Shown one piece after another: positions 22,039-31,405 of a DNA stretch of 64,000 nucleotides. The notes below the pieces were generated by a model, which saw only the letters and a program-made list of their open reading frames with translations, was not told where the DNA came from and searched no databases. Each line of letters begins with the position of its first letter. The stretch's first letter is position 1. Both the position numbers and the translations under genes were made by a program. The DNA comes from Lautropia sp. (GTDB lineage: Bacteria > Pseudomonadota > Gammaproteobacteria > Burkholderiales > Burkholderiaceae_E): positions 1 to 64,000 of the forward strand of contig JAUNKF010000009.1 of NCBI GenBank assembly GCA_030532895.1, in the 5' to 3' direction.

Positions 22039-22139
22039 GGTTGCCGATGGCTGTCTCCGCATGCTTTTTTGAGCGGGGCGTCGGGGCCCCCTCTCTGGCG
22101 GGGGACGGATGATAGCAGCCTCGCCCATGGATTCAAAGA

Positions 22140-22168
22140 TTGACAAAGCCGTGATCTGGCATTCCAAT
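22140..22168 (+). promoter_or_regulatory. Sigma-70-type promoter of rpmH
   Basis: Perfect TTGACA -35 at 22140-22145, a 17-base spacer and TCCAAT as -10 (four of six matches), placing transcription start about 45 bases before the rpmH ATG. Confidence 0.55.
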
Positions 22169-22218
22169 AGAGGGCTTTTCTAGAAAACTGGTTGCGACTT
22201 CCGTCGCACGGATCGATC

Positions 22219-22353
22219 ATGAAGCGTACTTATCAACCCTCCGTCTGCCGTCGTAAGAGAACTCATGGCTTTCTGGTTCGCCAGAAGACCCGTGGTGGCC
22301 GTGCCGTCCTGCGTGCCCGCCGCGCCAAGGGCCGCAAGCGTCTGGCCGTCTGA
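22219..22353 (+). CDS. rpmH: 50S ribosomal protein L34
   Basis: 44 residues, exactly the family length: MKRTYQPSV, then [20 protein letters not shown] and [11 protein letters not shown]. Basic throughout, as required for 23S rRNA contact. Compared with the usual betaproteobacterial sequence, position 10 is Cys (normally Thr) and residues 19 and 22 are Leu and Gln (often Arg and Met). A strong promoter lies upstream and an intrinsic terminator downstream, so rpmH can be made separately from rnpA. Confidence 0.96.
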   Translation: MKRTYQPSVCRRKRTHGFLVRQKTRGGRAVLRARRAKGRKRLAV

Positions 22354-22663
22354 TGCCTGTGATGCCAGGCACCGTCCAGGGGTGGCCTGAGGTTCTCCGA
22401 TAAGCCAAAAGCTCTCATCCGGTTTGGGTGCTTTGGCTTTTGTTTTGTTGGATCAACAGGCAGGCCCATCCTGGCTGCGCTGGCCCGTATCGATTCTGGC
22501 ATCACGCGCGGTGTCCGCGTGTCTTGCTTCGTCTGCTGGCTTGTCCGTTCGTACCGTTCTGCCATCCGGTGGCAGCTTGAGCAGGGATCTTTGGTAGTCC
22601 TCATGCGGTCTTGGCCAGGCATTCGCACTTCAGGTGGTGCGGTATTGCTGGTTTTGATGGCCG
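22354..22663. other. Spacer between rpmH and rnpA
   Basis: 310 bases, unusually long for this junction. It contains an intrinsic terminator near its left end. I see no other gene on either strand with a credible start. Confidence 0.45.
22403..22448 (+). terminator. Intrinsic terminator after rpmH
   Basis: Imperfect stem AGCCAAAAGC against GCTTTGGCTT, with a loop of about 17 bases, followed by the T-rich tail TTTTGTTTTG. It would reduce read-through from rpmH into rnpA. Confidence 0.6.
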
Positions 22664-23383
22664 ATGCTGCTGGCATGGTTGCCCAGTTTGGCTGACCTCC
22701 CCAGGGCGTTCCCGTCATTTTCTGCCGAGACAGCCTCTTCATCGGGTGCTTCTGTGGCCCCTCATGCTTCCGGCGCTTCCAAACGCCGTCCTTTCGTCCT
22801 TCCCATTCGGGTGTCAGGCCAGTTTCTGGCGCTGACGGGCAGTTTTCGGCCGCCAAAAAGTGTGTCGAAAGAGAAGCTCGACCAGGCAGAGGGCATGGTA
22901 AGGGATGCGTCATCGTCGTCGTCCCCTTCATCGGCTCAGGCCATGCTCAAGTCGATATCGGCGCCGGTCGCTGCCGATATCCAGATCGTCGTGCCAAAAC
23001 GCTTGGTGCGGTCTGCTGTCAAGCGCAATACGGTCAAGCGCGTGTTGCGTGAGGCTTGGCGCGCTGCCTGTCTGGCACAAACCGGTCTCGTCTGGCGCTT
23101 CAATCTGAAGGCCCATCCGGGCGGTGCGGTGCTTGCCAAAAGTCAGCATGCGCGGGCGCAATTGAGGAAAGCTTCGGCGCGCGCTTCAGGTGCCCGACCG
23201 GTAGAATTTCCTTTGGCCGCTGCACAGGGGTTTGCCCGTCATAAGCAGCAGTTGCGGGCAGAAGCCGATGCGTTGTTGGCAGATGCAGGCAGAAAACTCA
23301 CTCGACAGCGATCCACCTCATCCGGCCAATCGGGACGATCCGCGCGATCTGGCCCTCACGGGCGGGTGCAGGTCTCGTCATGA
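22664..23383 (+). CDS. rnpA: RNase P protein component, extended form
   Basis: Up to 239 residues, long for RnpA (usually 110-140). The RNR signature is clear at [17 protein letters not shown] (about residues 117-133), preceded by strand [10 protein letters not shown]. Before it lies a Ser-rich low-complexity stretch ([14 protein letters not shown]). The segment [19 protein letters not shown] (about 40-58) may be the first helix and strand, in which case the protein has an insertion of about 45 residues between the first two strands. A long basic tail follows the core. The start is uncertain: the ATG at 22664 has no strong ribosome site. RnpA binds the catalytic RNase P RNA for tRNA 5' maturation. 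The stop overlaps the yidD start (ATGA). Confidence 0.75.
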   Translation: MLLAWLPSLADLPRAFPSFSAETASSSGASVAPHASGASKRRPFVLPIRVSGQFLALTGSFRPPKSVSKEKLDQAEGMVRDASSSSSPSSAQAMLKSISAPVAADIQIVVPKRLVRSAVKRNTVKRVLREAWRAACLAQTGLVWRFNLKAHPGGAVLAKSQHARAQLRKASARASGARPVEFPLAAAQGFARHKQQLRAEADALLADAGRKLTRQRSTSSGQSGRSARSGPHGRVQVSS

Positions 23384-23709
23384 ATTCATCGGAACCCGAG
23401 TCTAGGCGGGGCCCAAGCGGTCGATGTGACGCCAGCGATTTGTCGTCTGCCCCAGCGCCTAAGCCGTTGGCGCGTCTCCTGATGGGCCTCGTGCGTGGCT
23501 ATCAGGTGGGCGTGAGTGGTTTTTTGCCGCCGCGCTGCCGCTTTGTACCGAGCTGCTCATCCTATGCGTTGGAAGCGCTGCGCATTCATGGTGCTGTTCG
23601 GGGGAGCTGGCTGGCTTGTCGCCGGATCTGCCGCTGCCATCCCTGGGGTGGGCATGGCTTCGACCCGGTACCACCAGCAAAATCGACCCAACAGGATGGA
23701 TTTGAATGA
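23380..23709 (+). CDS. yidD: Membrane protein insertion efficiency factor YidD
   Basis: 109 residues. The YidD core is [32 protein letters not shown] (read in segments) followed by [29 protein letters not shown], with the conserved Cys residues and the CRCHPW...G.DPVP end. The first 25 residues are extra and polar. It overlaps rnpA by four bases and precedes yidC, the classical order. It assists insertion of inner-membrane proteins through YidC. Confidence 0.92.
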   Translation: MNSSEPESRRGPSGRCDASDLSSAPAPKPLARLLMGLVRGYQVGVSGFLPPRCRFVPSCSSYALEALRIHGAVRGSWLACRRICRCHPWGGHGFDPVPPAKSTQQDGFE

Positions 23710-23917
23710 TTGATTCATAATTATCAACTCAAAACCCGAGTGAGTGGCCGTGAATCGGGGTGCCGCCGGGTTTTTTTGTGGCTGGCTGCGCCTGAGACGG
23801 TCAGGGCGGCCTCAGGTCAGGTATTCTTCACCGTCGCCAATCGGTTTGCCGGGTGGGCGTGTTCGCCCCACGCGGTTTCATGGTTTCAGTCAACTCAACA
23901 GGCTCATTGTCCCGAAG

Positions 23918-25618
23918 ATGCAGCAGACCCAAAAGACCATCCTCTGGGTAATTTTCATCATGTCGCTGTTGTTCCTGTGGGACAACTGGCAAAAACATAA
24001 CGGCCAGCCGTCGATGTTTGGCGGCCAGTCCGCTCAGACGGCTCAGCAGACCCAGCAGGCTGCCAATGGCGCCTCGAACGGCTCGGCAGGCGCAGAAGAC
24101 GCCACCCTGCCCGGTGGGCCGACAACCGAGGCCGGCAGCAGCGGCACGGTGGCCAATGTGCCCGCCGTCCCCGCCGCGAAGAAGGGCGAGATCATCCGTC
24201 TGACCAACGACGTGATCAACCTCGACATCGACACGGTGGGTGGGCAGATCAGCCGTAGCGAGCTGCTGCAACATGTCCACGACACGACGAACCCCGACAG
24301 CGGCAACCTCGTCATCCAGTCTGCCGAGAAGGACAAGTTCTTTCTGGGCCAGACCGGTCTTGTGGGTGTCAGCGGCGCGCCAAACCACACGACCCCGATG
24401 ACGGTCGTGCGCACGATGGAAACCAATGGTGTCGTGAGTGGTGTGGTGCTGGCAGCTGAAGGCGGTGGCTTGCGTGTCGAGCGCAGCTATCAGCTGCAGC
24501 CGGGGTCTTATGAGATCAAGGTCGACAACAAGGTCACGAACGTGGGTGAGCAGCCGCTCTCTCCCACGCTCTACATGCAGCTGACCCGTGACACGCACAC
24601 GGCACCGGGCCAGTCGGGTTTCTACAGCACCTATGTCGGCCCTGTCGTCTACACCGACGAAGACAAGTTCCAGAAGGTGGCTTTCGACGATATCGAAAAG
24701 GGCAAGGCCCGTCATTCGGTGCGTGCCAACGATGGCTGGGTCGGCATCATTCAGCATTATTTCGTCTCGGCCTGGGTGCCCAAGCAGGGCGTGAGCCGCG
24801 AGTACTACACCCGCCGTTCGGGCAATGGCGTCTATTCGATCGGCGCCTATGAGCCGGTGGGGCAGATTGCTGCAGGCCAGACAGCCGAGGTCAGTGAGAC
24901 GCTCTTCATCGGTCCGCAGGACCAGAACGTGCTCGAAAAGGTTGCCCCTGGCCTCGATCTGGTCGTGGACTATGGTTGGCTCACCGCCATTGCCAAGCCG
25001 CTTTTCTGGCTGCTGACCTTCCTGCACGGCATCGTCGGTAACTGGGGCTGGGCCATCGTGCTGCTCACCATCATCGTGAAGCTTGCCTTCTTCCCGCTTC
25101 AGGCCGCGAGCTATCGCTCGATGGCCAAGATGCGCAAGGTGCAGCCCAAGCTCACCGCCATCCGGGAGCGCTATGGCGATGACCGGATGAAGATGAACCA
25201 GGCCATGATGGAGCTGTACAAGACGGAGAAGATCAACCCGCTGGGTGGTTGCTTGCCGATCCTCGTGCAGATTCCGGTCTTCATCGCGCTGTACTGGGTG
25301 TTGCTCGCTTCTGTCGAGATCCGTAACGCGCCGTGGATCGGCTGGATCAAGGATCTGTCCAGCCCTGATCCGTGGTACATCCTGCCGGTGCTGATGGCCG
25401 TCACCATGTTCATCCAGACCAAGCTCAATCCGACCCCGGCCGACCCGGTTCAGGCGAAGATGATGATGTGGATGCCGGTGATCTTCTCGGTGATGTTCTT
25501 CTTCTTCCCGGCGGGCCTCGTGCTGTACTGGGTGGTCTCGAACATCTTCTCCATCGCCCAGCAGTGGGTGATCACCCGCAGAATCGAAGGCAAACCGCTC
25601 TTCGGCCGTGCAGGATAA
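23918..25618 (+). CDS. yidC: Membrane protein insertase YidC
   Basis: 566 residues. The N-terminal anchor is [21 protein letters not shown], with the typical start MQQTQ; upstream codons in frame (from 23744) are not conserved-looking. A periplasmic beta-supersandwich domain covers about residues 85-340. The five-helix insertase core begins at [27 protein letters not shown]. Further hallmarks are [37 protein letters not shown] and [15 protein letters not shown]. It inserts and folds inner-membrane proteins with or without SecYEG. It overlaps mnmE by 11 bases. Confidence 0.95.
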   Translation: MQQTQKTILWVIFIMSLLFLWDNWQKHNGQPSMFGGQSAQTAQQTQQAANGASNGSAGAEDATLPGGPTTEAGSSGTVANVPAVPAAKKGEIIRLTNDVINLDIDTVGGQISRSELLQHVHDTTNPDSGNLVIQSAEKDKFFLGQTGLVGVSGAPNHTTPMTVVRTMETNGVVSGVVLAAEGGGLRVERSYQLQPGSYEIKVDNKVTNVGEQPLSPTLYMQLTRDTHTAPGQSGFYSTYVGPVVYTDEDKFQKVAFDDIEKGKARHSVRANDGWVGIIQHYFVSAWVPKQGVSREYYTRRSGNGVYSIGAYEPVGQIAAGQTAEVSETLFIGPQDQNVLEKVAPGLDLVVDYGWLTAIAKPLFWLLTFLHGIVGNWGWAIVLLTIIVKLAFFPLQAASYRSMAKMRKVQPKLTAIRERYGDDRMKMNQAMMELYKTEKINPLGGCLPILVQIPVFIALYWVLLASVEIRNAPWIGWIKDLSSPDPWYILPVLMAVTMFIQTKLNPTPADPVQAKMMMWMPVIFSVMFFFFPAGLVLYWVVSNIFSIAQQWVITRRIEGKPLFGRAG

Positions 25619-27227
25619 TCGCCCGATCTGTGCCACGGCCACGGCGCCCGGTCAGGGCGCCATTGGCGTCGTTCGTGTCTCGGCCCCCGAGTCGGGCGTG
25701 ATCGACGCCATCGTCAGGGCCGTTTGCGGCGCCCGACTGGCCGATCAGGTGCTGGCGGCTGCCCCAGGGGCAGCCGTTGCTGTTTCTGAGGCCGCCCCAG
25801 AGGCTGGCCGCGTGTTGAAGCCGCGTCATGCCACCTACGGCCCCTTTCTGGCCGAAGACGCTCAGCCCATCGACTATGGGCTGGCCTTGTGGTTTCCTGC
25901 CCCCCATTCCTACACCGGCGAGCATGTGCTGGAGCTTCAGGGCCACGGCGGCCCGGTCGTGCAGCAGATCCTGCTGCGCCGGGTGCTGGCCGTGGGTGCC
26001 CCCTTCGGCATCCGGCTGGCCGAGCCGGGCGAATTCACCGAGCGCGCCTTTCTGAATGACAAGCTCGATCTGGTGCAGGCCGAAGCCGTGGCCGACCTGA
26101 TCGAGGCCAGCACCGAGCAGGCTGCCCGCTCGGCCACCCGCTCCTTGCAAGGGGTTTTCTCCACCCAGATCGAACAGCTGGCGGATCAGCTCTTGCACCT
26201 GCGCATGCTGGTCGAGGCCACGCTGGATTTTCCGGAAGAGGAAATCGAGTTTCTGGAGCGTGCCGACGCTAGCGGCCAACTGAAGGCCATCGACAGCACG
26301 CTGCAACAGCTCTTTGCCACCGCGCGCAGTGGCGCCCGGCTACGGCAGGGGCTGAACGTCGTGCTGACGGGCGCGCCCAACGTGGGCAAATCGAGCCTCC
26401 TCAATGCCTTGGCTGGCGCCGAGGTGGCCATCGTCACCCCCATTGCCGGCACCACCCGTGATCGCGTGATCGAGCAGATCAGCATCGAGGGTGTGCCCAT
26501 CAACCTGATCGACACCGCCGGCCTGCGCGAGACCGAGGACGTGGTCGAGCGCATCGGCATCGAGCGCACGTGGGCCGAGATCGAGAAGGCCGATGTGGTC
26601 GTGCATCTGATGGCGGTTCAGAATCCTGCTTTGGCTTCTGCCAGCCTGCCAAAAGCGGATGTTGAACTGACCCGAAGCATCGAGGCCCGCGTACCGGCCA
26701 GCGCCCGACGGCTCACCGTCATCAACAAGATCGACTTGTTGGGGCAGGGGGGCGTGTTGCCGGCAGAAGCGAGCGAGATGGCGGACGTTGGTCACTGTCA
26801 AACAGCGATTGCTGCATCCGATGTCGATGCACTGGCTCAACCCGATAGGTTGATTCAGGCTGTTGAGATGGCCAAGACGGACAGACCGCCAGATGCGTCT
26901 GCTGCTTCTATAGCAGAGTGTTTGTGCTTGTCCGCCAAAACCGGCGAAGGCATCGACGCCTTCCGCCAGAAGCTGCTCGACATCGCCGGTTTTCAGCCTG
27001 GCGCCGAGGGTGTCTTCATTGCTCGTGAGCGCCATCTGCAAGCCTTGCAGGAAGCGCTCGCCCATCTCGACAATGCTCGTCTACACGTCGCCCACGGCGA
27101 CCAGAGCCTCGACCTCTTCGCCGAAGAGCTGCGGCTGGCCCACAGCGCACTCGGTCGCATCACCGGCGCTGTCAGCGCCGATGAGTTGCTGGGGGTGATC
27201 TTCAGTCGGTTTTGTATTGGGAAGTGA
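25608..27227 (+). CDS. mnmE: tRNA modification GTPase MnmE
   Basis: 539 residues, longer than the usual 450-470. The N-terminal tetrahydrofolate domain has [19 protein letters not shown]. The G domain has Walker [13 protein letters not shown], then [13 protein letters not shown] and the NKID motif. The C-terminus is the invariant CIGK. Extra length comes from a segment early on (about 28-60) and a low-complexity insertion in the G domain after NKID (about residues 375-440). The start is GTG at 25608, overlapping yidC. With MnmG it makes the carboxymethylaminomethyl modification of wobble uridine. Confidence 0.94.
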   Translation: MQDNRPICATATAPGQGAIGVVRVSAPESGVIDAIVRAVCGARLADQVLAAAPGAAVAVSEAAPEAGRVLKPRHATYGPFLAEDAQPIDYGLALWFPAPHSYTGEHVLELQGHGGPVVQQILLRRVLAVGAPFGIRLAEPGEFTERAFLNDKLDLVQAEAVADLIEASTEQAARSATRSLQGVFSTQIEQLADQLLHLRMLVEATLDFPEEEIEFLERADASGQLKAIDSTLQQLFATARSGARLRQGLNVVLTGAPNVGKSSLLNALAGAEVAIVTPIAGTTRDRVIEQISIEGVPINLIDTAGLRETEDVVERIGIERTWAEIEKADVVVHLMAVQNPALASASLPKADVELTRSIEARVPASARRLTVINKIDLLGQGGVLPAEASEMADVGHCQTAIAASDVDALAQPDRLIQAVEMAKTDRPPDASAASIAECLCLSAKTGEGIDAFRQKLLDIAGFQPGAEGVFIARERHLQALQEALAHLDNARLHVAHGDQSLDLFAEELRLAHSALGRITGAVSADELLGVIFSRFCIGK

Positions 27228-27264
27228 GCTTGCCGATTGAACGGATCAGAGTCGTTGGAGGCGC

Positions 27265-27555
27265 TTAATAACCTGCTTCTTTCAGATGTCGAATCGCGAG
27301 GATAGTGATGTTTCTTTCATCAAGACGGTATAGCACTACATAGCCGCTATCACCGAAGTCAATGAGCCATTCTCGGTAGGAAGCAGACATTTCTTCTATA
27401 GGTCTACCTAGCTGGGGTTGTGATTCGAGGATCTTGACCCCGTTACGAATGGCTTGAATGGCACGTTTTGCGGCGGGCTGACTTTTTGGGCGCAGAAAAC
27501 GGTAAAGGCGTTGAATATCGGATGTAGCCCGTGGAGACCAGATCAGCGATGACAT
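27265..27555 (-). CDS. ParE/RelE-family toxin
   Basis: 96 residues of RelE/ParE fold: LIWSPRATSDIQRLYRFLRPKS at the N-terminus, AIQAIRNGVKILESQPQLGRPI in the middle and EWLIDFGDSGYVVLYRLDERNITILAIRHLKEAGY at the end, given in segments. The RPIEE and final IRHxKEAGY are typical of ParE toxins that poison gyrase. It overlaps the antitoxin gene by 13 bases and is translated after it. Confidence 0.85.
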   Translation of the reverse strand: MSSLIWSPRATSDIQRLYRFLRPKSQPAAKRAIQAIRNGVKILESQPQLGRPIEEMSASYREWLIDFGDSGYVVLYRLDERNITILAIRHLKEAGY

Positions 27556-27833
27556 GGCGGTGGGTCAATGTCGTTACCCGCTTCCAGCTTGCTGAGCCAG
27601 TCGTCCACTTCTTGGGCGTTCAGGTGCAAACCGGTTCTTTCGTATTCATGCCAAGCGTCCATGGCGTCTTGATAGAAGCTTGCACGGCGCTCTTCACGAT
27701 CAACATATTGAGTGATTGCCTCACGCATCATCCAGTGAGGCGTTCGGCGTTTGGCATCCGCCAAGCGCTTGATTCGCTCATGCATGTCTGTGCCCAGCTT
27801 GACCGAGACTGCTCTGGCAGTGGTGGCGGACAT
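27543..27833 (-). CDS. Ribbon-helix-helix antitoxin, ParD/CopG-like
   Basis: 96 residues. The N-terminus AVSVKLGTDMHERIKRLADAKRRTPHWMMREAI is a ribbon-helix-helix DNA-binding domain of the type that autoregulates toxin-antitoxin operons. The C-terminal half (DWLSKLEAGND) should wrap the toxin. I prefer the ATG at 27833, with CGGAG seven bases upstream, over the preceding GTG. It is the first gene of a two-gene operon with the toxin, just downstream of mnmE on the opposite strand. Confidence 0.83.
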   Translation of the reverse strand: MSATTARAVSVKLGTDMHERIKRLADAKRRTPHWMMREAITQYVDREERRASFYQDAMDAWHEYERTGLHLNAQEVDDWLSKLEAGNDIDPPPCHR

Positions 27834-27902
27834 CACTTGACTCCGAAGGTAATGACAAGTAGTACCTTAGCACAGGATTCGCGAATCTGTGGAGATTGTC
27901 TT

Positions 27903-28802
27903 TCATCGCAACCGCCCTGGTACTGCCGGCGCAGCCAAGCGTTTCAGCCCGGTGCCGCTCAGGTCGATCTCTGGCCCAAAGCGGGCGCTGCCGCTGTTCC
28001 AGTCCTGTACAGCTTGGGTGAGGGCTTCGGTGGTGTCGGCCACGAAGTTCCACCACATCAGCGTGGGGTGAGGAAGCGGCTCGCCGCCGAGCAGCATCAG
28101 ATGGGTGCCAGTTTCTGCTTCCAGTTTGAAGGTGGTGGCATCACCCGTGTCGATGAAGGCCAGTTCATCCGGGCCGAAGCATTCGCTGCCCACCTTGAGG
28201 CTGCCCGAGATGACGAGTGCGCCGTATTCCCAGCCGGCTTGCACGGGGATGGCTGCTGTGGCGTCTTGTTGCCACTGCATGTCCATGCCAAGTAGCGGGC
28301 TGTATTGGGTGGTGGGGGCCGTGTGCCCATCAAACTGGCCGGTGGTCAGCACATAGGCCACGCCATCCTTTTGCCAGCTGGGCAGTTCGGGATAGTGCTC
28401 GAAGGCCGGGCCGATGTCCTGATTCATCGGTAGCGCGATCCACAGCTGCACCGCATGCAGCCGATCCACACCTGCCGGGGTCTGTTCGGTGTGGCTGATG
28501 CCGTGAGCCGGGCCGGTGCCGGCCGTCATCAGGTTCACCTGACCAGGGCGGATCAGCTGCCGCGAGCCGAGACTGTCCTGATGCCAGACTTCGCCTGCCA
28601 GCATCCAGGTGAAGGTTTGCAGGTTGGTATGTGGGTGAGCGCCCACTTGTATGCCAGGGTTCCCGTTTTCAAAGGTGGCAGGCCCGGCATGATCCAGAAA
28701 GCACCAGGCGCCGATGGTGCGGCGGCCGGTGTTCGGCAACAGGCGGGCGACGGGGATGCCGCCCACATCCTTGCGGTGGGCGCTGAGCTTTTGGGTGTTC
28801 AT
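27903..28802 (-). CDS. Pirin family protein
   Basis: 299 residues, two cupin domains. The pirin iron site is indicated by HPHTNLQTFTWMLAGEVWHQDSLGS (about residues 56-80), with HxH followed by a downstream His and Glu. The N-terminus includes RRTIGAWCFLDHAGP, and a second half follows the LFxDTGDA-like cupin strands. Some pirins are quercetin dioxygenases; others are regulators. It stands alone, 69 bases from the antitoxin gene on the same strand. Confidence 0.88.
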   Translation of the reverse strand: MNTQKLSAHRKDVGGIPVARLLPNTGRRTIGAWCFLDHAGPATFENGNPGIQVGAHPHTNLQTFTWMLAGEVWHQDSLGSRQLIRPGQVNLMTAGTGPAHGISHTEQTPAGVDRLHAVQLWIALPMNQDIGPAFEHYPELPSWQKDGVAYVLTTGQFDGHTAPTTQYSPLLGMDMQWQQDATAAIPVQAGWEYGALVISGSLKVGSECFGPDELAFIDTGDATTFKLEAETGTHLMLLGGEPLPHPTLMWWNFVADTTEALTQAVQDWNSGSARFGPEIDLSGTGLKRLAAPAVPGRLR

Positions 28803-28999
28803 GGGTCGGTGGTCGGATGGAGCAGGCTAACAGGCCAAGCACTACTCTATCAGCATCCTTCTGACATGCTGAGTGTTGCATGAATGCCAACCATTCATCA
28901 CGCGCGTCCAACAAGCGTTCAACAAGCCCCTCCTGGATCCCACATTTGAAGCATCCGGTTGCGGCCTGGATCAGCGCTTGACAACGGGTATCAGGATTT

Positions 29000-30082
29000 T
29001 CAGGCTTGAAGCACCTTGGCAATCGCCATCCCCATCTCCGTCGTGTTGGCGGTGCCGCCCAGATCTGGCGTGCGGGGGCCGTGGGCCAGCACCTGTTCGA
29101 TGGCCTGCATCAGATCCTGCGCGGCGATGAGGCAGGCCGGGTCTTCCTCGCCCAGAAACTCCAGCATCAGCGCGGTCGACCAGATCATGCCGACGGGGTT
29201 GGCGATGTTCTTTCCAAAGATGTCGGGGGCCGAACCGTGGACTGGCTCGAAGAGGGACGGGAAGCGACGCTCGGGGTTCAGGTTGGCCGAAGGTGCGATG
29301 CCGATCGTGCCCGTGCAGGCAGGCCCCAGGTCGGACAGGATGTCGCCGAAGAGGTTCGAGGCGACTACCACGTCGAACTGTTCCGGTGCCAGCACGAAGC
29401 GTGCTGCCATGATGTCGATGTGGTGCTTGTCCCAGCGTACCGAGGGATGGCGGGCGGCCATCGCAGCCAGCCGTTCATCCCAATAGGGCATGCTGATCGC
29501 GATGCCATTCGATTTGGTGGCCGAGCTGAGGTGGCGGGCAGGTCGGCGTTCGGCCAGCCGGAAGGCATAGTCCAGCACCCGGTCGATGCCGTGCGCAGAA
29601 AATACCGACTCCTGAATGACGATTTCCCGTTCGGTGCCGGCAAACATCTTGCCACCCACGTTCGTGTATTCGCCTTCGGTGTTCTCGCGCACCACCAGAA
29701 AATCGATGTCGCCCGGTTGTTTGCCAGACAGTGGACAGGGCACGCCTGGCATCAGGCGTACAGGCCGAAGGTTGATGTACTGATCGAAGTCACGCCGAAA
29801 CTTCAGCAAGGACCCCCAAAGCGAGATGTGATCCGGCACCACCTCGGGCCAGCCCACGGCACCGAAGAGGATCGCATCAAAACCCTTCAGGCGCTGGAAC
29901 CAGTCGGGCGGCAACATGTCGCCATGCCGCTGCCAATGGTCGGCACAGGCCCAGTCGAAATGCTCGGTGTGAAGACGCAGCCCGTGTTTGTCGGTGAGGG
30001 CATCGAGTGCCCGGATGGCTTCGGGCATCACTTCCTGGCCGATGCCGTCGCCGGGGATGATGGCGATGTGTGCTGGGGTCAT
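29000..30082 (-). CDS. Tartrate/D-malate dehydrogenase family protein
   Basis: 360 residues of the isocitrate/isopropylmalate dehydrogenase superfamily. The N-terminus IIPGDGIGQEVMPEAIRAL, the substrate-binding LPPDWFQRLKGFDAILFGAVGWPE and FRRDFDQYINLRPVRL, and the metal-binding SNLFGDILSDLGPACTG all fit. Closest by pattern to tartrate dehydrogenase/decarboxylase (TtuC) and D-malate dehydrogenase (DmlA), which oxidise tartrate or D-malate with NAD. It is the last gene of a minus-strand run dctP-dctQ-dctM-asparaginase-dehydrogenase, which suggests a C4-dicarboxylate-type substrate. Confidence 0.85.
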   Translation of the reverse strand: MTPAHIAIIPGDGIGQEVMPEAIRALDALTDKHGLRLHTEHFDWACADHWQRHGDMLPPDWFQRLKGFDAILFGAVGWPEVVPDHISLWGSLLKFRRDFDQYINLRPVRLMPGVPCPLSGKQPGDIDFLVVRENTEGEYTNVGGKMFAGTEREIVIQESVFSAHGIDRVLDYAFRLAERRPARHLSSATKSNGIAISMPYWDERLAAMAARHPSVRWDKHHIDIMAARFVLAPEQFDVVVASNLFGDILSDLGPACTGTIGIAPSANLNPERRFPSLFEPVHGSAPDIFGKNIANPVGMIWSTALMLEFLGEEDPACLIAAQDLMQAIEQVLAHGPRTPDLGGTANTTEMGMAIAKVLQA

Positions 30083-30218
30083 GGTGGGGTGAAACGGAAA
30101 GAGGTCATCGTTGGTGCGTGGTCACGTACCTGCCTTTGCGAAAGTCGTTTGGGGCAGGAACACGGTCTGGCGTTGTGTCATGCCGTGTCGTTCAGGTGCG
30201 CCGGTTGGGTGATCAGGC

Positions 30219-31229
30219 TCAAACTGGTACCTGCCATTCAAATGCCTGCTGGATCGAGGTTGAATCCTGCTGACCATTGGCGAGCAATAGCGCAAGCCGG
30301 ATGCGAGCTTTGCGGGCCGACAGGTGACGAACCCCAATGGCGCCGGCAGCCATGAGTTCATGCAATGAGCCGGCAAACTGGTATACCGGATGGATGGCGC
30401 CATGAAGGGTGTTGCTCGTGATCAGCACAGGCAGTCCATCGGTGCCAATGGCGTGTTGCAGGCTTGGCATCCAGTCAGGGGGCACATGTCCACGGCCTAC
30501 TGCGTCGATCACCAAGCCGGCCGGATGTGTCGATAGTATGGCATCCAGCATCTCGATCGAGGCACCGGCATGGATGGGCAGGATCTCCACGCGCGGCAGG
30601 GCATTGACCGGCAGAGGCAGCAAGGCTTGTCGGGCTGGTCTTTGCAGCATCGTCACTTGCCCCTGATCGATGAACCCCTGAGATCCCAGACCGGGGGCAT
30701 CGAAACCATTGAGCTGAAAGCTGCTGACCTTGCGCGCGAAGGCGGCGCTGAACAGCGATTCATTGAACGCCACCAAAACCCCCGTGTCACGACAGCTACC
30801 GGAAGCAGCCGCATCGATGGCGGCTTTCAGGTTGGCATGCGCATCGCTCCCCAGCGCATGCGGCACTCGCTGTGAGCCGGTGACGATGATGGGCACCCGA
30901 GCGGTGTCCAGCACACAATGCAGGCAATAGGCAGTGTCTTCGAGCGTGTCGGTGCCGTGGGTGATGACGATGCCGTCGGTCTCCTGCTGCTGGATCAGTT
31001 GCTGACAATGTTGCACGATCTTCAACCAGTCAGCGGGCGTGATCGCATTGCTGGGCTTTTGCAGTAACGAATGTACGTGCAGGCTGATGCTTGCATCCAG
31101 CACCAGCGATTGCGCCAGGGCTTCACCCGTCAAGGCGCCCGAGATGTTGCGTCCGTCCTCGCCGGGGGCGCTGGCGATCGTGCCGCCCGTCGAGATCAGG
31201 TGAATCGTCTTTTGCGTGTTCATCTTCAT
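30219..31229 (-). CDS. L-asparaginase family protein
   Basis: 336 residues. Both catalytic motifs are present: LISTGGTIAS (about residues 11-20) with the nucleophilic Thr, and VITHGTDTLEDTAYCL (about 88-103). GAIGVRHLSARKARIRLALLLANG near the C-terminus is usual. There is no signal peptide, which suggests a cytoplasmic enzyme. It hydrolyses asparagine to aspartate and ammonia, or a related amide. It sits between the TRAP transporter and the dehydrogenase on the same strand; the spacers (136 and 176 bases) allow an operon. Confidence 0.88.
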   Translation of the reverse strand: MKMNTQKTIHLISTGGTIASAPGEDGRNISGALTGEALAQSLVLDASISLHVHSLLQKPSNAITPADWLKIVQHCQQLIQQQETDGIVITHGTDTLEDTAYCLHCVLDTARVPIIVTGSQRVPHALGSDAHANLKAAIDAAASGSCRDTGVLVAFNESLFSAAFARKVSSFQLNGFDAPGLGSQGFIDQGQVTMLQRPARQALLPLPVNALPRVEILPIHAGASIEMLDAILSTHPAGLVIDAVGRGHVPPDWMPSLQHAIGTDGLPVLITSNTLHGAIHPVYQFAGSLHELMAAGAIGVRHLSARKARIRLALLLANGQQDSTSIQQAFEWQVPV

Positions 31230-31405
31230 CGGGTCATGCTTTCAGCCATGGGGGCAACAGCAGCGTAAATCCCGTGTCGGTCAACCCCCTTGCCTGATCA
31301 GGGTGATCCGGGTTGCAGCGTGTCATGCACTCATTCGCGCTCGAGAGTTTTTTACCGTGAAAGTTGCGCCGGGCGTGCATGATGTGCCCTGAATCAGCCT
31401 TTGGC

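Larger units (their letters stand above)
21908..22218. other. Divergent dnaA-rpmH regulatory region with DnaA boxes
   Basis: 311 bases between dnaA (minus) and rpmH (plus). It holds two perfect DnaA boxes (21952-21960 minus, 22030-22038 plus) and a one-mismatch box CTATCCACA at 22007-22015. The right part carries a good rpmH promoter. The boxes could repress dnaA or form a second origin half. Confidence 0.65.

Noticed and set aside
23828-25642. 604-codon minus-strand frame opposite yidC
   Set aside because: Shadow of yidC; Asp/His/Arg-rich without domains.
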